From Schaalia suimastitidis DSM 15538 (lineage in GTDB: Bacteria > Actinomycetota > Actinomycetes > Actinomycetales > Actinomycetaceae), in contig NZ_AUBF01000010.1 of the NCBI RefSeq assembly GCF_000429105.1, positions 62,001-126,000 of the forward strand: a stretch of 64,000 nucleotides of DNA, written 5' to 3'. The notes under the pieces are model-generated. The model was given only the letters and a program-made list of their open reading frames with translations, ran no database searches and had not been told where the DNA came from. This document shows positions 42,817-51,623 of this stretch, piece by piece. The translations under genes and the position numbers were made by a program. The number at the start of each line of letters is the position of its first letter. Positions within the stretch are counted from its first letter, which is position 1.

Positions 42817-43656
42817 ATGGAGATGGAGCTACTACGCATCTTCAACAATAATGTCGTCCTCGCTCGTCGAGCCGACGGAGGGGAAGTAATCCTCACTGGG
42901 CGCGGGCTCGGCTACCAAGCGAAAGCCGGTGACGCTGTCGACATGACGAAAGTGGTGCGTACTTTCGTTCCTGCCGATGGGCGCGACCCCGACCATATGG
43001 CGCAACTTCTCGCCGAAATCACACCTGAAATGATCCAACTCGTCGTGCGTTCAGCTCGACAGGTCGGTATCGACGAGGCGGCGTTGGCGAACCCTACGCT
43101 GGTTATTGCCCTGGCTGATCACCTCACGCTGGCCATCAACCGCACACACAGTGGACAAATCCTGGAATACCCACTCACAGGAGAGGTGCTCCACTTGTAT
43201 CCCGATGAGTATGCGCGTGCAGGACTACTCCTCGATGCGGTCAATGCTGAACTTGATGTTGCCCTGCCTCAAACCGAAGCGACGGCGCTAGCCTTGCACC
43301 TGGTGAATGCTGGTTTTGCTACGGGAGATCTCTCGTGGACATACACGATGACTGGCGTCATACAGCAAATAATCGAGGTGGTTGAGGGCGCCTTCGATCT
43401 GACAGTAGACGTGTCTTCAATCAGTGCGGCACGTTTCATTACCCATCTGCGTTACCTTTTCGTCAGAGTTAAACGTGATCAGCAGCTCGTTGATCAGGCA
43501 CCCCCAATAGTGGAAGCGATACGTACCTCTTACCCCAAAGGTCATGAGTGTGCGCAGACTATTGCGCGTCTCATGGAATTGCGGTTAGGCGAACCGTTAA
43601 GCGAAGACGAAATCTCGTATTTGACGCTCCACGTCGTCAGATTGACAACGCCATAA
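42817..43656 (+). CDS. BglG-family transcription antiterminator
   Basis: A 279-residue RNA-binding antiterminator. Residues 1-60 are the CAT-RBD (LLRIFNNNVVLARRADGGEVILTG). PRD1 (about 70-170) includes ADHLTLAINRTHSG and PRD2 (about 180-279) includes RFITHLRYLFVRVK and LTLHVVRL, with the conserved His residues that are phosphorylated by the PTS. In the absence of sugar the EII phosphorylates and inactivates such proteins; HPr-dependent phosphorylation activates them. Its target is almost certainly the RAT at 40608-40634. It lies 53 bases downstream of the EIIBCA gene. Confidence 0.93.
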   Translation: MEMELLRIFNNNVVLARRADGGEVILTGRGLGYQAKAGDAVDMTKVVRTFVPADGRDPDHMAQLLAEITPEMIQLVVRSARQVGIDEAALANPTLVIALADHLTLAINRTHSGQILEYPLTGEVLHLYPDEYARAGLLLDAVNAELDVALPQTEATALALHLVNAGFATGDLSWTYTMTGVIQQIIEVVEGAFDLTVDVSSISAARFITHLRYLFVRVKRDQQLVDQAPPIVEAIRTSYPKGHECAQTIARLMELRLGEPLSEDEISYLTLHVVRLTTP

Positions 43657-43778
43657 TGTACCCGAGTGGGTTGATTGTCCACGTGGCAAAATATGGGCCC
43701 AATTACTTACATCACTACATAGCAATCGAATAACATAAGAGACGGCATTAGCCATCTCCCCGATGGAAGGACTCCACC

Positions 43779-44045
43779 ATGATCACTCGCACCGCAACAG
43801 TTGCCTCCGCCTCCGGTCTGCATGCACGCCCCGCAGCAACCTTCGCTAACGCAGCTGACGAAACAGGCTTTGATATTGTCATTTCGTTCAACGGTGAAGA
43901 AGCTGACGCTGCTAGCCTCATGGAAATCATGACGCTTGGCGTGAAAAATGGCGATGAGGTGACCCTGAGCTGTGAAGATGACTCGGCAGCTGAAGCCCTC
44001 GACTCTCTGGTGGCACTTCTTGCACGTGACCTCGACAACGAGTAA
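43779..44045 (+). CDS. ptsH: Phosphocarrier protein HPr
   Basis: An 88-residue HPr that relays phosphate from Enzyme I to IIA domains. The active-site His15 is in ASGLHARPAATFA, and Ser46 in DAASLMEIMTLG is the regulatory serine position. Length is standard. GGAAGG precedes the ATG. It lies 122 bases after the antiterminator gene and is followed by a very strong terminator. Enzyme I is not in the window. Confidence 0.95.
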   Translation: MITRTATVASASGLHARPAATFANAADETGFDIVISFNGEEADAASLMEIMTLGVKNGDEVTLSCEDDSAAEALDSLVALLARDLDNE

Positions 44046-44062
44046 AACACCTCAGCAGTAAT

Positions 44063-44098
44063 AAGGTGGTGCCGCACCTCAGGGTGCGGCACCACCTT
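44063..44098. terminator. Strong bidirectional terminator after ptsH
   Basis: AAGGTGGTGCCGCACC (44063-44078) and GGTGCGGCACCACCTT (44083-44098) form a perfect 16-bp stem with a TCAG loop. It separates ptsH from a convergent lipoprotein gene. Confidence 0.85.
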
Positions 44099-44119
44099 TA
44101 TGTTAAAGCAAACGGACAG

Positions 44120-44451
44120 CTACTGCGTGAGCTTGTCAGCGCACGAGGTCCCGGCTTCCATAATGAGCGCAGTAAACTCCTCGGTGGACTCACCGGCCCG
44201 CATCTTGGTTTCTGCCTCACTGAGCTGCTCATAGGTGAGTTTGCCTTGGAGGAATTCCATTGTGCAGGTGCAGTACGCTTCCTGGCCGCCGGAGGAGGTT
44301 TTGCATTCGGAGATAAAGTTTTCTTGAACTTCTGCGGGCCAAGCTCCATCAGCGGAAGATGCCGTTTGTGACGAGGCACAACCAGCAAGGATCATGGCAG
44401 AAGCGCCGAGGACAAGGGCCGCAGTTACTGTGAAACGAGATGTTTTCATAC
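44120..44451 (-). CDS. Small lipoprotein of unknown function
   Basis: A 110-residue lipoprotein. The signal MKTSRFTVTAALVLGASAMI ends in the lipobox LAGC, so it is lipid-anchored outside the membrane. The mature part has four further Cys (ISECKT, YCTCTM, TSCADK), suggesting two disulfides, and a helical segment LTYEQLSEAETKM. Its fold recalls small helical extracytoplasmic proteins but no family was recognised. GGAGG is only one base from ATG 44451, so the in-frame ATG at 44466 may be the true start. It converges with ptsH. Confidence 0.65.
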
Positions 44452-44627
44452 CTCCACCGTACATGCTCAGTAATGATCTGCATAGATTTGGACACATGAT
44501 GGCGAAAATGCCTCCACACGCGCAACCAAGGCTCTTCACAGCATCGTCATAAGGACAGCGACTGAAATAAGGGCTATCAGAGGAAAACCTCACCAGCGAA
44601 ACAGCACACCAACTGTAAGGAGACCTC

Positions 44628-45917
44628 ATGGCCCTCAAAAAGAACTCCGCATTCCTTCGCCTCTCAGCTCTGGCCGCCTCAGCCCTGCTAATCGCAGGCG
44701 TCGCCACAGGATGCACCAGTGGCTCTACCAGCAGTGCCACCGCTACGTCGACGACCGCCACGGCAACTACCACCTCGGCAAACGCCACCACGAATGCCAG
44801 CACCGCAGGCACCACCGCATTGTCCACCTACGACACGCATTACGATGCCGACGACCTCGTGTGGGATAGCTCCGAAGAATACACCGTCACGCTGTCAGAC
44901 TCGGGATCAACCTCGGATTCATCGGCGGTAAGCGTTGACGGCTCCACAGTGACCATTAGCGCGGCAGGGGTATACCGCATCAGTGGCACCCTCAGTGACG
45001 GGCAAATCGTTGTGACCGCTGCCGACACCGATTCCGTCGTCCTGATCCTAGATGGTGTCAATATCAGCAGCTCAACTGGACCAGCAATCTCCGTGGTCAG
45101 CGCAGATGAAGCTATTATTTACACTGAATCGGACACGCAAAACAGCCTCGCTGATGGCAGCGGCTACACGGTGGCAAATGATGCAACCCCCGTTGCCACC
45201 ATCGCCTCGGCATCTGACCTCACCTTCGCGGGGGAGGGCACACTCATCGTCACCGGAAATACGAATGATGCGATCAGCGCCTCCGACGGCCTCGTGATTG
45301 TCAGCGGCACGATCAACGCCACAGGCGCAGACGACGGTATCCGTGGCAAGGACTACATCGTTGTCTACGACGGACAGATTAGTGTCGAAGCGGCAGGCGA
45401 TGCCATTAAATCCGATAACACTACCGACACAGAACGCGGATGGATCCTCATTGGCGGCGGCTCGCTGACCGTGAACGCTGGCGATGATGGTATTAACGCA
45501 GAGCAAGCCCTTGAAATCGCTGCCGGAACGGTAACGATTGAATCCGCAGTTGAAGGTATCGAATCGACCGCACTGACCATCTCCGGTGGCGACGTGTCCA
45601 TCACGACGTCCGACGATGGCATCAACGCCAGCAGCTACCTTGAAACCACAACAGGCGGCACCGAAGCGGATGACGGGTCAACGCTGGTGATCTCCGGGGG
45701 CACTGTTGACATTAACGCAGGTGCCGACGGGCTTGACTCCAATGGCTCCATTGAGTTGAGTGGCGGCACCATCACCATTGCCTCTGGACAAGCTGGTGAA
45801 GGAAATATCGCTGACGCAAATGGCGGTATCACCCTTGACGGAGCAACGGTGACAGCCAACGGACAACAGATCACATCGGCTGACCAGCTGAGCGCAGGAA
45901 CCAGAGGCCAACGCTAA
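44628..45917 (+). CDS. Lipoprotein with Cthe_2159-type carbohydrate-binding beta-helix
   Basis: A 429-residue lipoprotein: signal peptide with the lipobox AGVATGC at the cleavage Cys, then a Ser/Thr/Ala-rich linker. From about residue 80 a repetitive parallel beta-helix follows, with repeats such as VDGSTVTISAAGVYRISGTL, GDAIKSD, DDGINAEQALEIAAGTVTIE, DDGINASSYLE and GADGLDSNGSIELSGGT. This is the domain of the acidic-polysaccharide-binding protein Cthe_2159. The acidic turns could bind calcium. The likely role is surface carbohydrate binding. AAGGAG precedes the ATG. The SDR gene ends convergently 19 bases downstream. Confidence 0.8.
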   Translation: MALKKNSAFLRLSALAASALLIAGVATGCTSGSTSSATATSTTATATTTSANATTNASTAGTTALSTYDTHYDADDLVWDSSEEYTVTLSDSGSTSDSSAVSVDGSTVTISAAGVYRISGTLSDGQIVVTAADTDSVVLILDGVNISSSTGPAISVVSADEAIIYTESDTQNSLADGSGYTVANDATPVATIASASDLTFAGEGTLIVTGNTNDAISASDGLVIVSGTINATGADDGIRGKDYIVVYDGQISVEAAGDAIKSDNTTDTERGWILIGGGSLTVNAGDDGINAEQALEIAAGTVTIESAVEGIESTALTISGGDVSITTSDDGINASSYLETTTGGTEADDGSTLVISGGTVDINAGADGLDSNGSIELSGGTITIASGQAGEGNIADANGGITLDGATVTANGQQITSADQLSAGTRGQR

Positions 45918-45936
45918 CACAATGACACCACTACCT

Positions 45937-46791
45937 TTACCGGGCGCCACCTTCCCCCAAGCGGCGCCCGGTAAAGGTGTCCATCGTCGAAGAAATCCCG
46001 AACAGATCCGTTATCCAGTCAAAAATCGGTACAGGTAGTGCCTTGATGCCCAACACCGAATGTGCAAACCACGGCAAAACCTTCCGTTGCTCGCCGCGTT
46101 CAATCGCATTGATAACCGTTGTCGCAACCTTTTCTGGTTTCAAAATCGGTAGAACAGCCGGAACTTTCGTCTGCACACCATCGAACATCCCAGTAGAAAT
46201 GTAGTACGGGGCCACAAGCAGTGTGCGGACATGACTTCCGCGGTGACGCAGCTCTGAACGCAGCGATTCTGTGAAACCGACGGCAGCAAATTTTGATGCT
46301 GAATAGTCCGTTTGTCGCGACACGCCAACAAGGCCAGCAGCAGACGCGACCACGACGACTGAACCTTTGTCGCGGGCGATCATGCCAGGTAGGAAGGGGC
46401 GCACACAGCGATAGAGTGAGAAAACATTGACGTTAAAGGTCCGTTCAATGTCATTGTCGTCCAGTTCCTCAAAGTATTTACCGGTGACGATCCCCGCGGA
46501 GGCGATAAGGATATCGACGCGTCCGAAGGTCTCAAGCACGTCCTTAGCTGCCTGATCGACAGAGGCACTATCTGCGACATCGACTTGCCATGCCTTGGCG
46601 TGTACCCCTGCTTGTGTGAGTTCATCTGCCAGGTCTTGCACTGCCGCGACGTTAATGTCCCACAGGAGCACTGTTTTCGCGCCCCGGGCGGCAGCCTCTT
46701 TCGCCATCAGCAACCCGATACCGGAGCCTGCGCCGGTAACAAGGACAATCGCGCCGCGCACAGGCACACGGGTGGGACGAAAAGATGTCAT
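45937..46791 (-). CDS. Short-chain dehydrogenase/reductase
   Basis: A 284-residue classical SDR. The cofactor motif is VTGAGSGIGLLMAKEAA, followed by Asp in LLWDINVAA, which favours NAD(H). The active site is ASAG at the NNAG position, Ser in VVASAAG and YSASKFAAVGF with the Tyr/Lys pair. Substrate unknown. It starts ten bases after the aldehyde dehydrogenase gene and is surely cotranscribed, suggesting consecutive oxidation of an alcohol to an acid. Confidence 0.88.
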   Translation of the reverse strand: MTSFRPTRVPVRGAIVLVTGAGSGIGLLMAKEAAARGAKTVLLWDINVAAVQDLADELTQAGVHAKAWQVDVADSASVDQAAKDVLETFGRVDILIASAGIVTGKYFEELDDNDIERTFNVNVFSLYRCVRPFLPGMIARDKGSVVVVASAAGLVGVSRQTDYSASKFAAVGFTESLRSELRHRGSHVRTLLVAPYYISTGMFDGVQTKVPAVLPILKPEKVATTVINAIERGEQRKVLPWFAHSVLGIKALPVPIFDWITDLFGISSTMDTFTGRRLGEGGAR

Positions 46792-46801
46792 GAGTGAACT
46801 T

Positions 46802-48406
46802 TCAGCCGAAGGTACGGAGCATACGAAGCCACAGTGACATCACAGTGGCCCACCGTTCCTCCCCAATAGTATTAGGTGCTTGAATATTCATCAGGCGTTG
46901 GGTTGCAATCGTTTGAGGTTCGGTATATTTCGTGATGCCTTCCCTGCCGTGGCGTCGACCTATACCCGACGACTTCATGCCACCCATGGGAGCTGCCTGT
47001 GATGCCCACGCAGCCACATAGCCCTCGTTAATGTTGACGGTGCCGCATTCCAAGCGTGAAGCGATGTCGCGACCTCGCCGCAGATTCTTCGTCCACACTG
47101 AGGCATTGAGCCCATAGGAGGAGGCATTCGCCAGGGCAACAGCCTCATCCTCGTCACGCACCCGGTAAAGCGAGACGACAGGCCCAAAGGTTTCTTGAGC
47201 AAACACGGTCATATCTGCTGTCACCCCACTGAGTACCGTCGGGGCGTAGGCACTTGGCGCAACATCAGGACGGTAAGAGCCCCCAACATGTAATCGTGCC
47301 CCTTTTTCAACGGCGTCGACGACATGCGCATGGACACGCTGAGCATGTTCGCTGCTGATCAGTGGGCCCATGGACGCCTGCCAGTTCATGGAGGCTTCAA
47401 CGCGCAACGCTTGGACGGCGTCGACGAAGGCTGGGACGAAACGATCCCAAATTTCGCTGACCACGTAAATACGTTCAATGGAGACGCACAGCTGACCAGC
47501 GTTGGAAAAACATGCTTTCACTGCTCCAGGTATCGTGCGCGACAAGGGAGCGTCAGAGCACACAATCATTGGATTCTTGCCGCCAAGCTCTAACGATACG
47601 CCGCGGAGGTGGGCGGCTGCGCGGGTAGCTATTTGAACGCCTGTCGCTGTCGAGCCAGTAAACATCACAAAGTCGGCACTATCAACAAGCTCACCTCCAA
47701 CCTCGGCACCAGAACCAGGTAGTACCTGGAAAAGGTCGGGGTCAAGACCGCAGCGCTCAAATAACGATCGAACCGCTAAGGCCGTGAAAGGAGTGTGCGA
47801 ATCAGGTTTCAGAAGCACCGCATTCCCAGCGACCAAGGCGGCGCATGCGTCCGACGCCACCAGTGTTAACGGGTAGTTCCACGGCGCAATAACCGCAACC
47901 ACTCCCTTAGGGCGATGATGGACTGTGGTGCGTGTCAGCAGCGGCAAAGTACCTGCAACTGTGCGAGAACGAAGGGTTTGAGGTGCGTGACGCGCCAAAT
48001 AGCGGGCGGTCATTGCCACATCAGCGATTTCTTCGAAGGCATGGGCGCGAGCCTTACCTGACTCCCATTGGACAAGGTCGGCGAGCGGGTCACAGTATTT
48101 CCACACGAGATCGTGGAAAGCAAGCAAGCGTCGACAGCGCTCGCGGACGTTGAGGGATGTCCAACGCCGTTGCGCTGCCCGTGCTCTCTTGGTGGCGGCA
48201 CGTATGTCGCGCGTGCCGAGGCGGGGGATCGTACCGATGATGGTGCCAGTAAGGGGTGAAGTGATGGTCAGCGGTGGCCGTTGTTCGTCGGGTTGGGCGC
48301 AAGTGGATGGGAACTGTTGCCAGGTGACGCCAAGGAGGTCAATTGCGCGTCTGCCGCGTTCATCCCAAAGTGAGGCAGCAGAAGCATCAAGTGGCGAGGA
48401 TTTCAT
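46802..48406 (-). CDS. Aldehyde dehydrogenase, succinate-semialdehyde type
   Basis: A 534-residue NAD(P)-dependent aldehyde dehydrogenase. It shows the oxyanion Asn in VIAPWNYPLTL, the general base Glu in SLELGGKNPMIV, the catalytic Cys in FSNAGQLCVSIERIYV and the C-terminal ETFGPVVSLY. The FSNAGQLC form is frequent in succinate-semialdehyde dehydrogenases. An approximately 40-residue N-terminal extension precedes the domain. The ATG has a TAGACT box six bases upstream on the minus strand and no ribosome-binding site, so it is probably leaderless. First gene of the ALDH-SDR operon. Confidence 0.88.
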   Translation of the reverse strand: MKSSPLDASAASLWDERGRRAIDLLGVTWQQFPSTCAQPDEQRPPLTITSPLTGTIIGTIPRLGTRDIRAATKRARAAQRRWTSLNVRERCRRLLAFHDLVWKYCDPLADLVQWESGKARAHAFEEIADVAMTARYLARHAPQTLRSRTVAGTLPLLTRTTVHHRPKGVVAVIAPWNYPLTLVASDACAALVAGNAVLLKPDSHTPFTALAVRSLFERCGLDPDLFQVLPGSGAEVGGELVDSADFVMFTGSTATGVQIATRAAAHLRGVSLELGGKNPMIVCSDAPLSRTIPGAVKACFSNAGQLCVSIERIYVVSEIWDRFVPAFVDAVQALRVEASMNWQASMGPLISSEHAQRVHAHVVDAVEKGARLHVGGSYRPDVAPSAYAPTVLSGVTADMTVFAQETFGPVVSLYRVRDEDEAVALANASSYGLNASVWTKNLRRGRDIASRLECGTVNINEGYVAAWASQAAPMGGMKSSGIGRRHGREGITKYTEPQTIATQRLMNIQAPNTIGEERWATVMSLWLRMLRTFG

Positions 48407-48535
48407 GATGGCAGTCTATCGAGTTGCCCTACAGCGCATTCGGCCTCAAAGGGTGGTGGCACAAAACGAATGAGGTTGCACTTATAAGTGAAAATATGTA
48501 GCGTTGTAGGCAGCTGAAGAGTGGAGGTGAATGCT

Positions 48536-48997
48536 GTGGCTACCGGTGTACAAAATGTCCCCAATGAGACACTCAATATCACAGAAAAGCAGCAGGAATT
48601 GGCTCGAAAGATCGATGCCGAAGTGTTCGAGCCCGCACGTCAATCTGACCTTGCCCTGCATCTGACGAGTAAGTTGGGACTGTCGATTGAGCTTCCTCAT
48701 GAATTGCTTGGCGTGGTCTTGTTCGCCCTTTCGGCAGTGCGCGATGGGCGGCGGATATCTATCGGCACAGTGCCTGAAGAAGTGACAACCACAACCGCAG
48801 CAAAAATGCTCGATATTTCCCGACCTTCCTTAATGAAGCTCATTAAGGAAGGTACTTTGGCGGCGCATATGGTGGGAAGTCATCATAGGTTGAAAACAGC
48901 AGATGTTATCAAACTCCAGAAACAACGGCGCCATGTCCAACAAGCAGCAGTGCTTGAAATGCTTGACCTTGAAGATGACCTTGAAGATTTCAGCTAG
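48536..48997 (+). CDS. HTH antitoxin (excisionase-family DNA binding)
   Basis: A 153-residue protein with a C-terminal excisionase-type HTH (TAAKMLDISRPSLMKLIKEG, then AAHMVGSHHRLKTADVIKL) and an acidic tail (MLDLEDDLEDF) likely to wrap a toxin. GTG at 48536 is preferred over 48521 because GGAGGTG lies between them at the right spacing. It is followed 11 bases later by a PIN-type toxin gene, the usual order of this antitoxin class. It probably represses its own promoter. Its toxin partner is frameshifted. Confidence 0.75.
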   Translation: MATGVQNVPNETLNITEKQQELARKIDAEVFEPARQSDLALHLTSKLGLSIELPHELLGVVLFALSAVRDGRRISIGTVPEEVTTTTAAKMLDISRPSLMKLIKEGTLAAHMVGSHHRLKTADVIKLQKQRRHVQQAAVLEMLDLEDDLEDFS

Positions 48998-49008
48998 GGG
49001 CAGCGAGT

Positions 49009-49582
49009 ATGGGCGACAACAGAGTTCTTGTGGACGCGAATGTTTGGTTCTCGCGGACGCTAAGAGACTGGGTGTGCCTAATGGCGCTCGATCAGCAGCA
49101 CGGTACATGAAGTCGTATGGACTGAAGACATCCTCGCGGAAACTGTTACAAATCTGCGCAAACACCATCTTCAATGGGACGGTGGACAGATAGCCAATAT
49201 TGTTGACAAGATTCGCGAAGGTTTTCCTCAAGGTCGAATACGGGATTTTCATGTTCCAGATGCATTTTTTGATCCCAAGGATGCTCATGTTCATGGTGCT
49301 GCAGTCGACGCTTGCGCCGACTATGTGGTCACCAATAATGTGAAGGATTTTATTAATGGACCGTTAAATATCGATGAAATTCCTTATGAAGTCTATAGTC
49401 CCGATGACTTCTTTATGCTGGTCTGGAGTGCTGCACCGGATGTTGTGGAACGCACGTATCGGTTCGTTGAGAAGCATTTTCGAGATCGAGACATTCCATA
49501 TTCGGTGGCTGATCGACTACATAAGGCTGGTGCCATAAATTTCGCGAGGACCGTCGCCAAGCTGGGGCTAGGACGCCGATAA
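49009..49582 (+). pseudogene. PIN-domain toxin gene with a frameshift
   Basis: The first frame begins GDNRVLVDANVWFSRTLRDW, with the catalytic Asp of a PIN nuclease. It stops at 49108 after LMALDQQHGT. In the next frame the protein resumes VHEVVWTEDILAETVTNL, then FHVPDAFFDPKDAHVHGAAV and YVVTNNVKDFINGPL, which hold the remaining acids, and ends at 49582. One missing base near 49100-49104 would restore about 191 residues. The antitoxin is intact, so the toxin was probably inactivated while the antitoxin remains; a sequencing error is possible. Confidence 0.7.
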
Positions 49583-49634
49583 CCCCGCATGTCTGTCAGC
49601 ACGTGTGCAGTTGACACCTGAGGTACACCCATCG

Positions 49635-49868
49635 CTACCACCGCGCAGGTGGCACTTCTTTGCCGGTGACCATCGTCTCAGCCTCGACGCGCACTTGGCC
49701 GCGCCTCGTTTCGATGACGACATGGTCAGGTGCTGATTCCACAAGTATTCCTAGGGCATCGTGCAATCCGTCAGCGAGGCGGTAGCGTACAACCACGCGC
49801 GTTCCAATAGGCCACGCCAGCCACGGCAGCGCAGGCGGAGTGGGTGTCATGTCGGCAGGAAGACTCAT
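49635..49868 (-). CDS. Small SH3-like conserved protein
   Basis: A 77-residue protein, core GTRVVVRYRLADGLHDALGI and ETRRGQVRVEAETMVTGKEV. This resembles the N-terminal SH3-like domain found fused to GNAT acetyltransferases in actinobacteria (Rv0428c-like), here without the acetyltransferase. ATG at 49868 gives the short form. It is divergent from fdxA, 42 bases away. Confidence 0.55.
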   Translation of the reverse strand: MSLPADMTPTPPALPWLAWPIGTRVVVRYRLADGLHDALGILVESAPDHVVIETRRGQVRVEAETMVTGKEVPPARW

Positions 49869-49910
49869 GTGAGCGATAATAGAGGGTAGATATGTCTGAA
49901 GGAGGAGTCC

Positions 49911-50252
49911 ATGACCTACGTCATCGCCCAACCCTGTGTCGATGTCAAAGACCGGGCCTGTGTTGATGAATGCCCTGTGGACTGCATATATGAGGGTGCG
50001 CGTTCGCTGTATATTCACCCGGAAGAGTGCGTGGACTGCGGTGCCTGTGAGCCCGTATGTCCCACAGAAGCAATCTTCTATGAGGACGACCTGCCTGCTG
50101 AGTGGTCTGACTACTACCGGGCAAATGTCGATTTCTTCAGTGAACTCGGTTCGCCCGGCGGTGCGCAACGCGCTGGCGTGCAAGATTTTGACGATCCGAT
50201 GATTGCCGCGCTGCCTCCACAAAACCAGGATTACCTCGATTCGTTGAACTGA
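49911..50252 (+). CDS. fdxA: 7Fe ferredoxin (FdxA)
   Basis: A 113-residue ferredoxin with eight Cys: 9, 17, 21, 25, 40, 43, 46 and 50. The arrangement (C-x7-C-x3-C-P, then C-x2-C-x2-C-x3-C-P) suits one 3Fe-4S and one 4Fe-4S cluster. The acidic C-terminal tail (FEDD-like [13 protein letters not shown]) is typical of actinobacterial FdxA/FdxC. GGAGG precedes the ATG. Located directly upstream of dapC, a conserved actinobacterial neighbour pair. Confidence 0.93.
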   Translation: MTYVIAQPCVDVKDRACVDECPVDCIYEGARSLYIHPEECVDCGACEPVCPTEAIFYEDDLPAEWSDYYRANVDFFSELGSPGGAQRAGVQDFDDPMIAALPPQNQDYLDSLN

Positions 50253-50327
50253 GCCACGTCGGCCTGTGGTGTGCGTCAAGCGTCGCACCGCAGGCCGATC
50301 CATATGCCCCACTCACGAAAGCCTGCC

Positions 50328-51506
50328 ATGAGCCCGTTGCCACGTACCCTTGGACTTCCTGACTTCCCGTGGGATCTTCTCACGCCGTATAAAAACATCG
50401 CGGCAGCCCATCATGAAGGGATCTGTGACCTTTCCGTTGGCACGCCAGTGGATCCAACGCCGATGCTTGCCCAAACAGCACTCCACGAGGCTGCCGACGC
50501 TCCCGGCTACCCTACAGTGATCGGAACACCTGAGGTTCGTCAGGCAATTCGCCGCTGGTGCATGAGGCGCAACATGGTTGACCCGGGTGACGCAGGTGTC
50601 ATCCCAACCATCGGCTCCAAAGAAGCAGTCGCGTGGATCCCTTCGATGCTTGGTGTTCAAGCGGGCGATACGGTGCTGTTTCCGCAGTGCGCATATCCGA
50701 CCTATGACATTGGTGCACGTCTAGCCGGTGCAACGCCCACGCCGGTTGACCCGCGCGCCCCCGAAACGTGGCCCGATGCTCAGCTTGTGTGGTTGAATTC
50801 GCCAGGCAACCCCGATGGGCATGTGTTGAACCTTGACGAGTTGCGTGCCGCTGTGCAGTGGGCACGCGATCATGACGCCGTGATTGTGGCCGATGAATGC
50901 TACGCCGCATTGCCGTGGGCTGAGCCCTACATCAGCCAAGGTGTGCCATCTCTCCTTGACCCACGGGTGTGTGGCGGTGATGTGAGTGGCCTTATCGTCT
51001 TGTATTCCTTGTCGAAGCAGTCGAATCTTGCTGGCTACCGTGCAGCCCTCATGGCGGGTGATCCTCAGTTACTTGCTGCCGTCGTTGAGGTACGTAAACA
51101 TGCGGGCATGATGGTGCCAGCGCCCGTGCAGCATGCGATGGTGCGCGCGCTGGACGATGCAAATCACGTTGCTACCCAGTGGGAAACGTACCGGCGTCGC
51201 AGGGAACTGCTCCTTGATGCGCTTGACGGTACGGGCCTCGTTAATGATCCTCAGTCGCAAGCGGGCCTGTACCTGTGGCTTCGCCGAGGCGAAGCTGGGG
51301 AAAGTGCAGAGCAGACCTTTGCCCGTGGGGGAGGGGATTCGTGGTCCATCGTGCAATGGTTCGCCACATTAGGGATTCTTGTGGCTCCCGGTGACTTTTA
51401 TGGCGAAGCTGCCCATGGAGCCGTACGCGTCGCACTGACCGCATCTGATGAACGCATTTCTTCGGCGGCGCAGCGTATCGTGGGGGCAGTGTCCAAGGGA
51501 TGGTAA
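50328..51506 (+). CDS. dapC: Succinyldiaminopimelate transaminase
   Basis: A 392-residue class I PLP aminotransferase, DapC subgroup, converting N-succinyl-2-amino-6-ketopimelate to N-succinyl-diaminopimelate. It starts LGLPDFPWDLLTPYK as in other actinobacteria. Landmarks are LSVGTPVDPTP, WLNSPGNPDGHVL, VADECYAALPW, the PLP lysine in LYSLSKQSNLAGYR and a C-terminal Arg in GAVRVALTAS. ATG at 50328 fits the family N-terminus; ATG 50304 and GTG 50271 are in frame. It works with dapD (53100-54089) in the succinylase route. Confidence 0.9.
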   Translation: MSPLPRTLGLPDFPWDLLTPYKNIAAAHHEGICDLSVGTPVDPTPMLAQTALHEAADAPGYPTVIGTPEVRQAIRRWCMRRNMVDPGDAGVIPTIGSKEAVAWIPSMLGVQAGDTVLFPQCAYPTYDIGARLAGATPTPVDPRAPETWPDAQLVWLNSPGNPDGHVLNLDELRAAVQWARDHDAVIVADECYAALPWAEPYISQGVPSLLDPRVCGGDVSGLIVLYSLSKQSNLAGYRAALMAGDPQLLAAVVEVRKHAGMMVPAPVQHAMVRALDDANHVATQWETYRRRRELLLDALDGTGLVNDPQSQAGLYLWLRRGEAGESAEQTFARGGGDSWSIVQWFATLGILVAPGDFYGEAAHGAVRVALTASDERISSAAQRIVGAVSKGW

Positions 51507-51623
51507 AAGCCGCGCAAAACTCTTGTTGGCAGGTTAGTCTTGGGACAAGAGTCCCGGTTGAATGTTGTACCGGGCGACCACGCGACGGTAATGATGCCCG
51601 CACAATCACAGGAGGACATCCCC

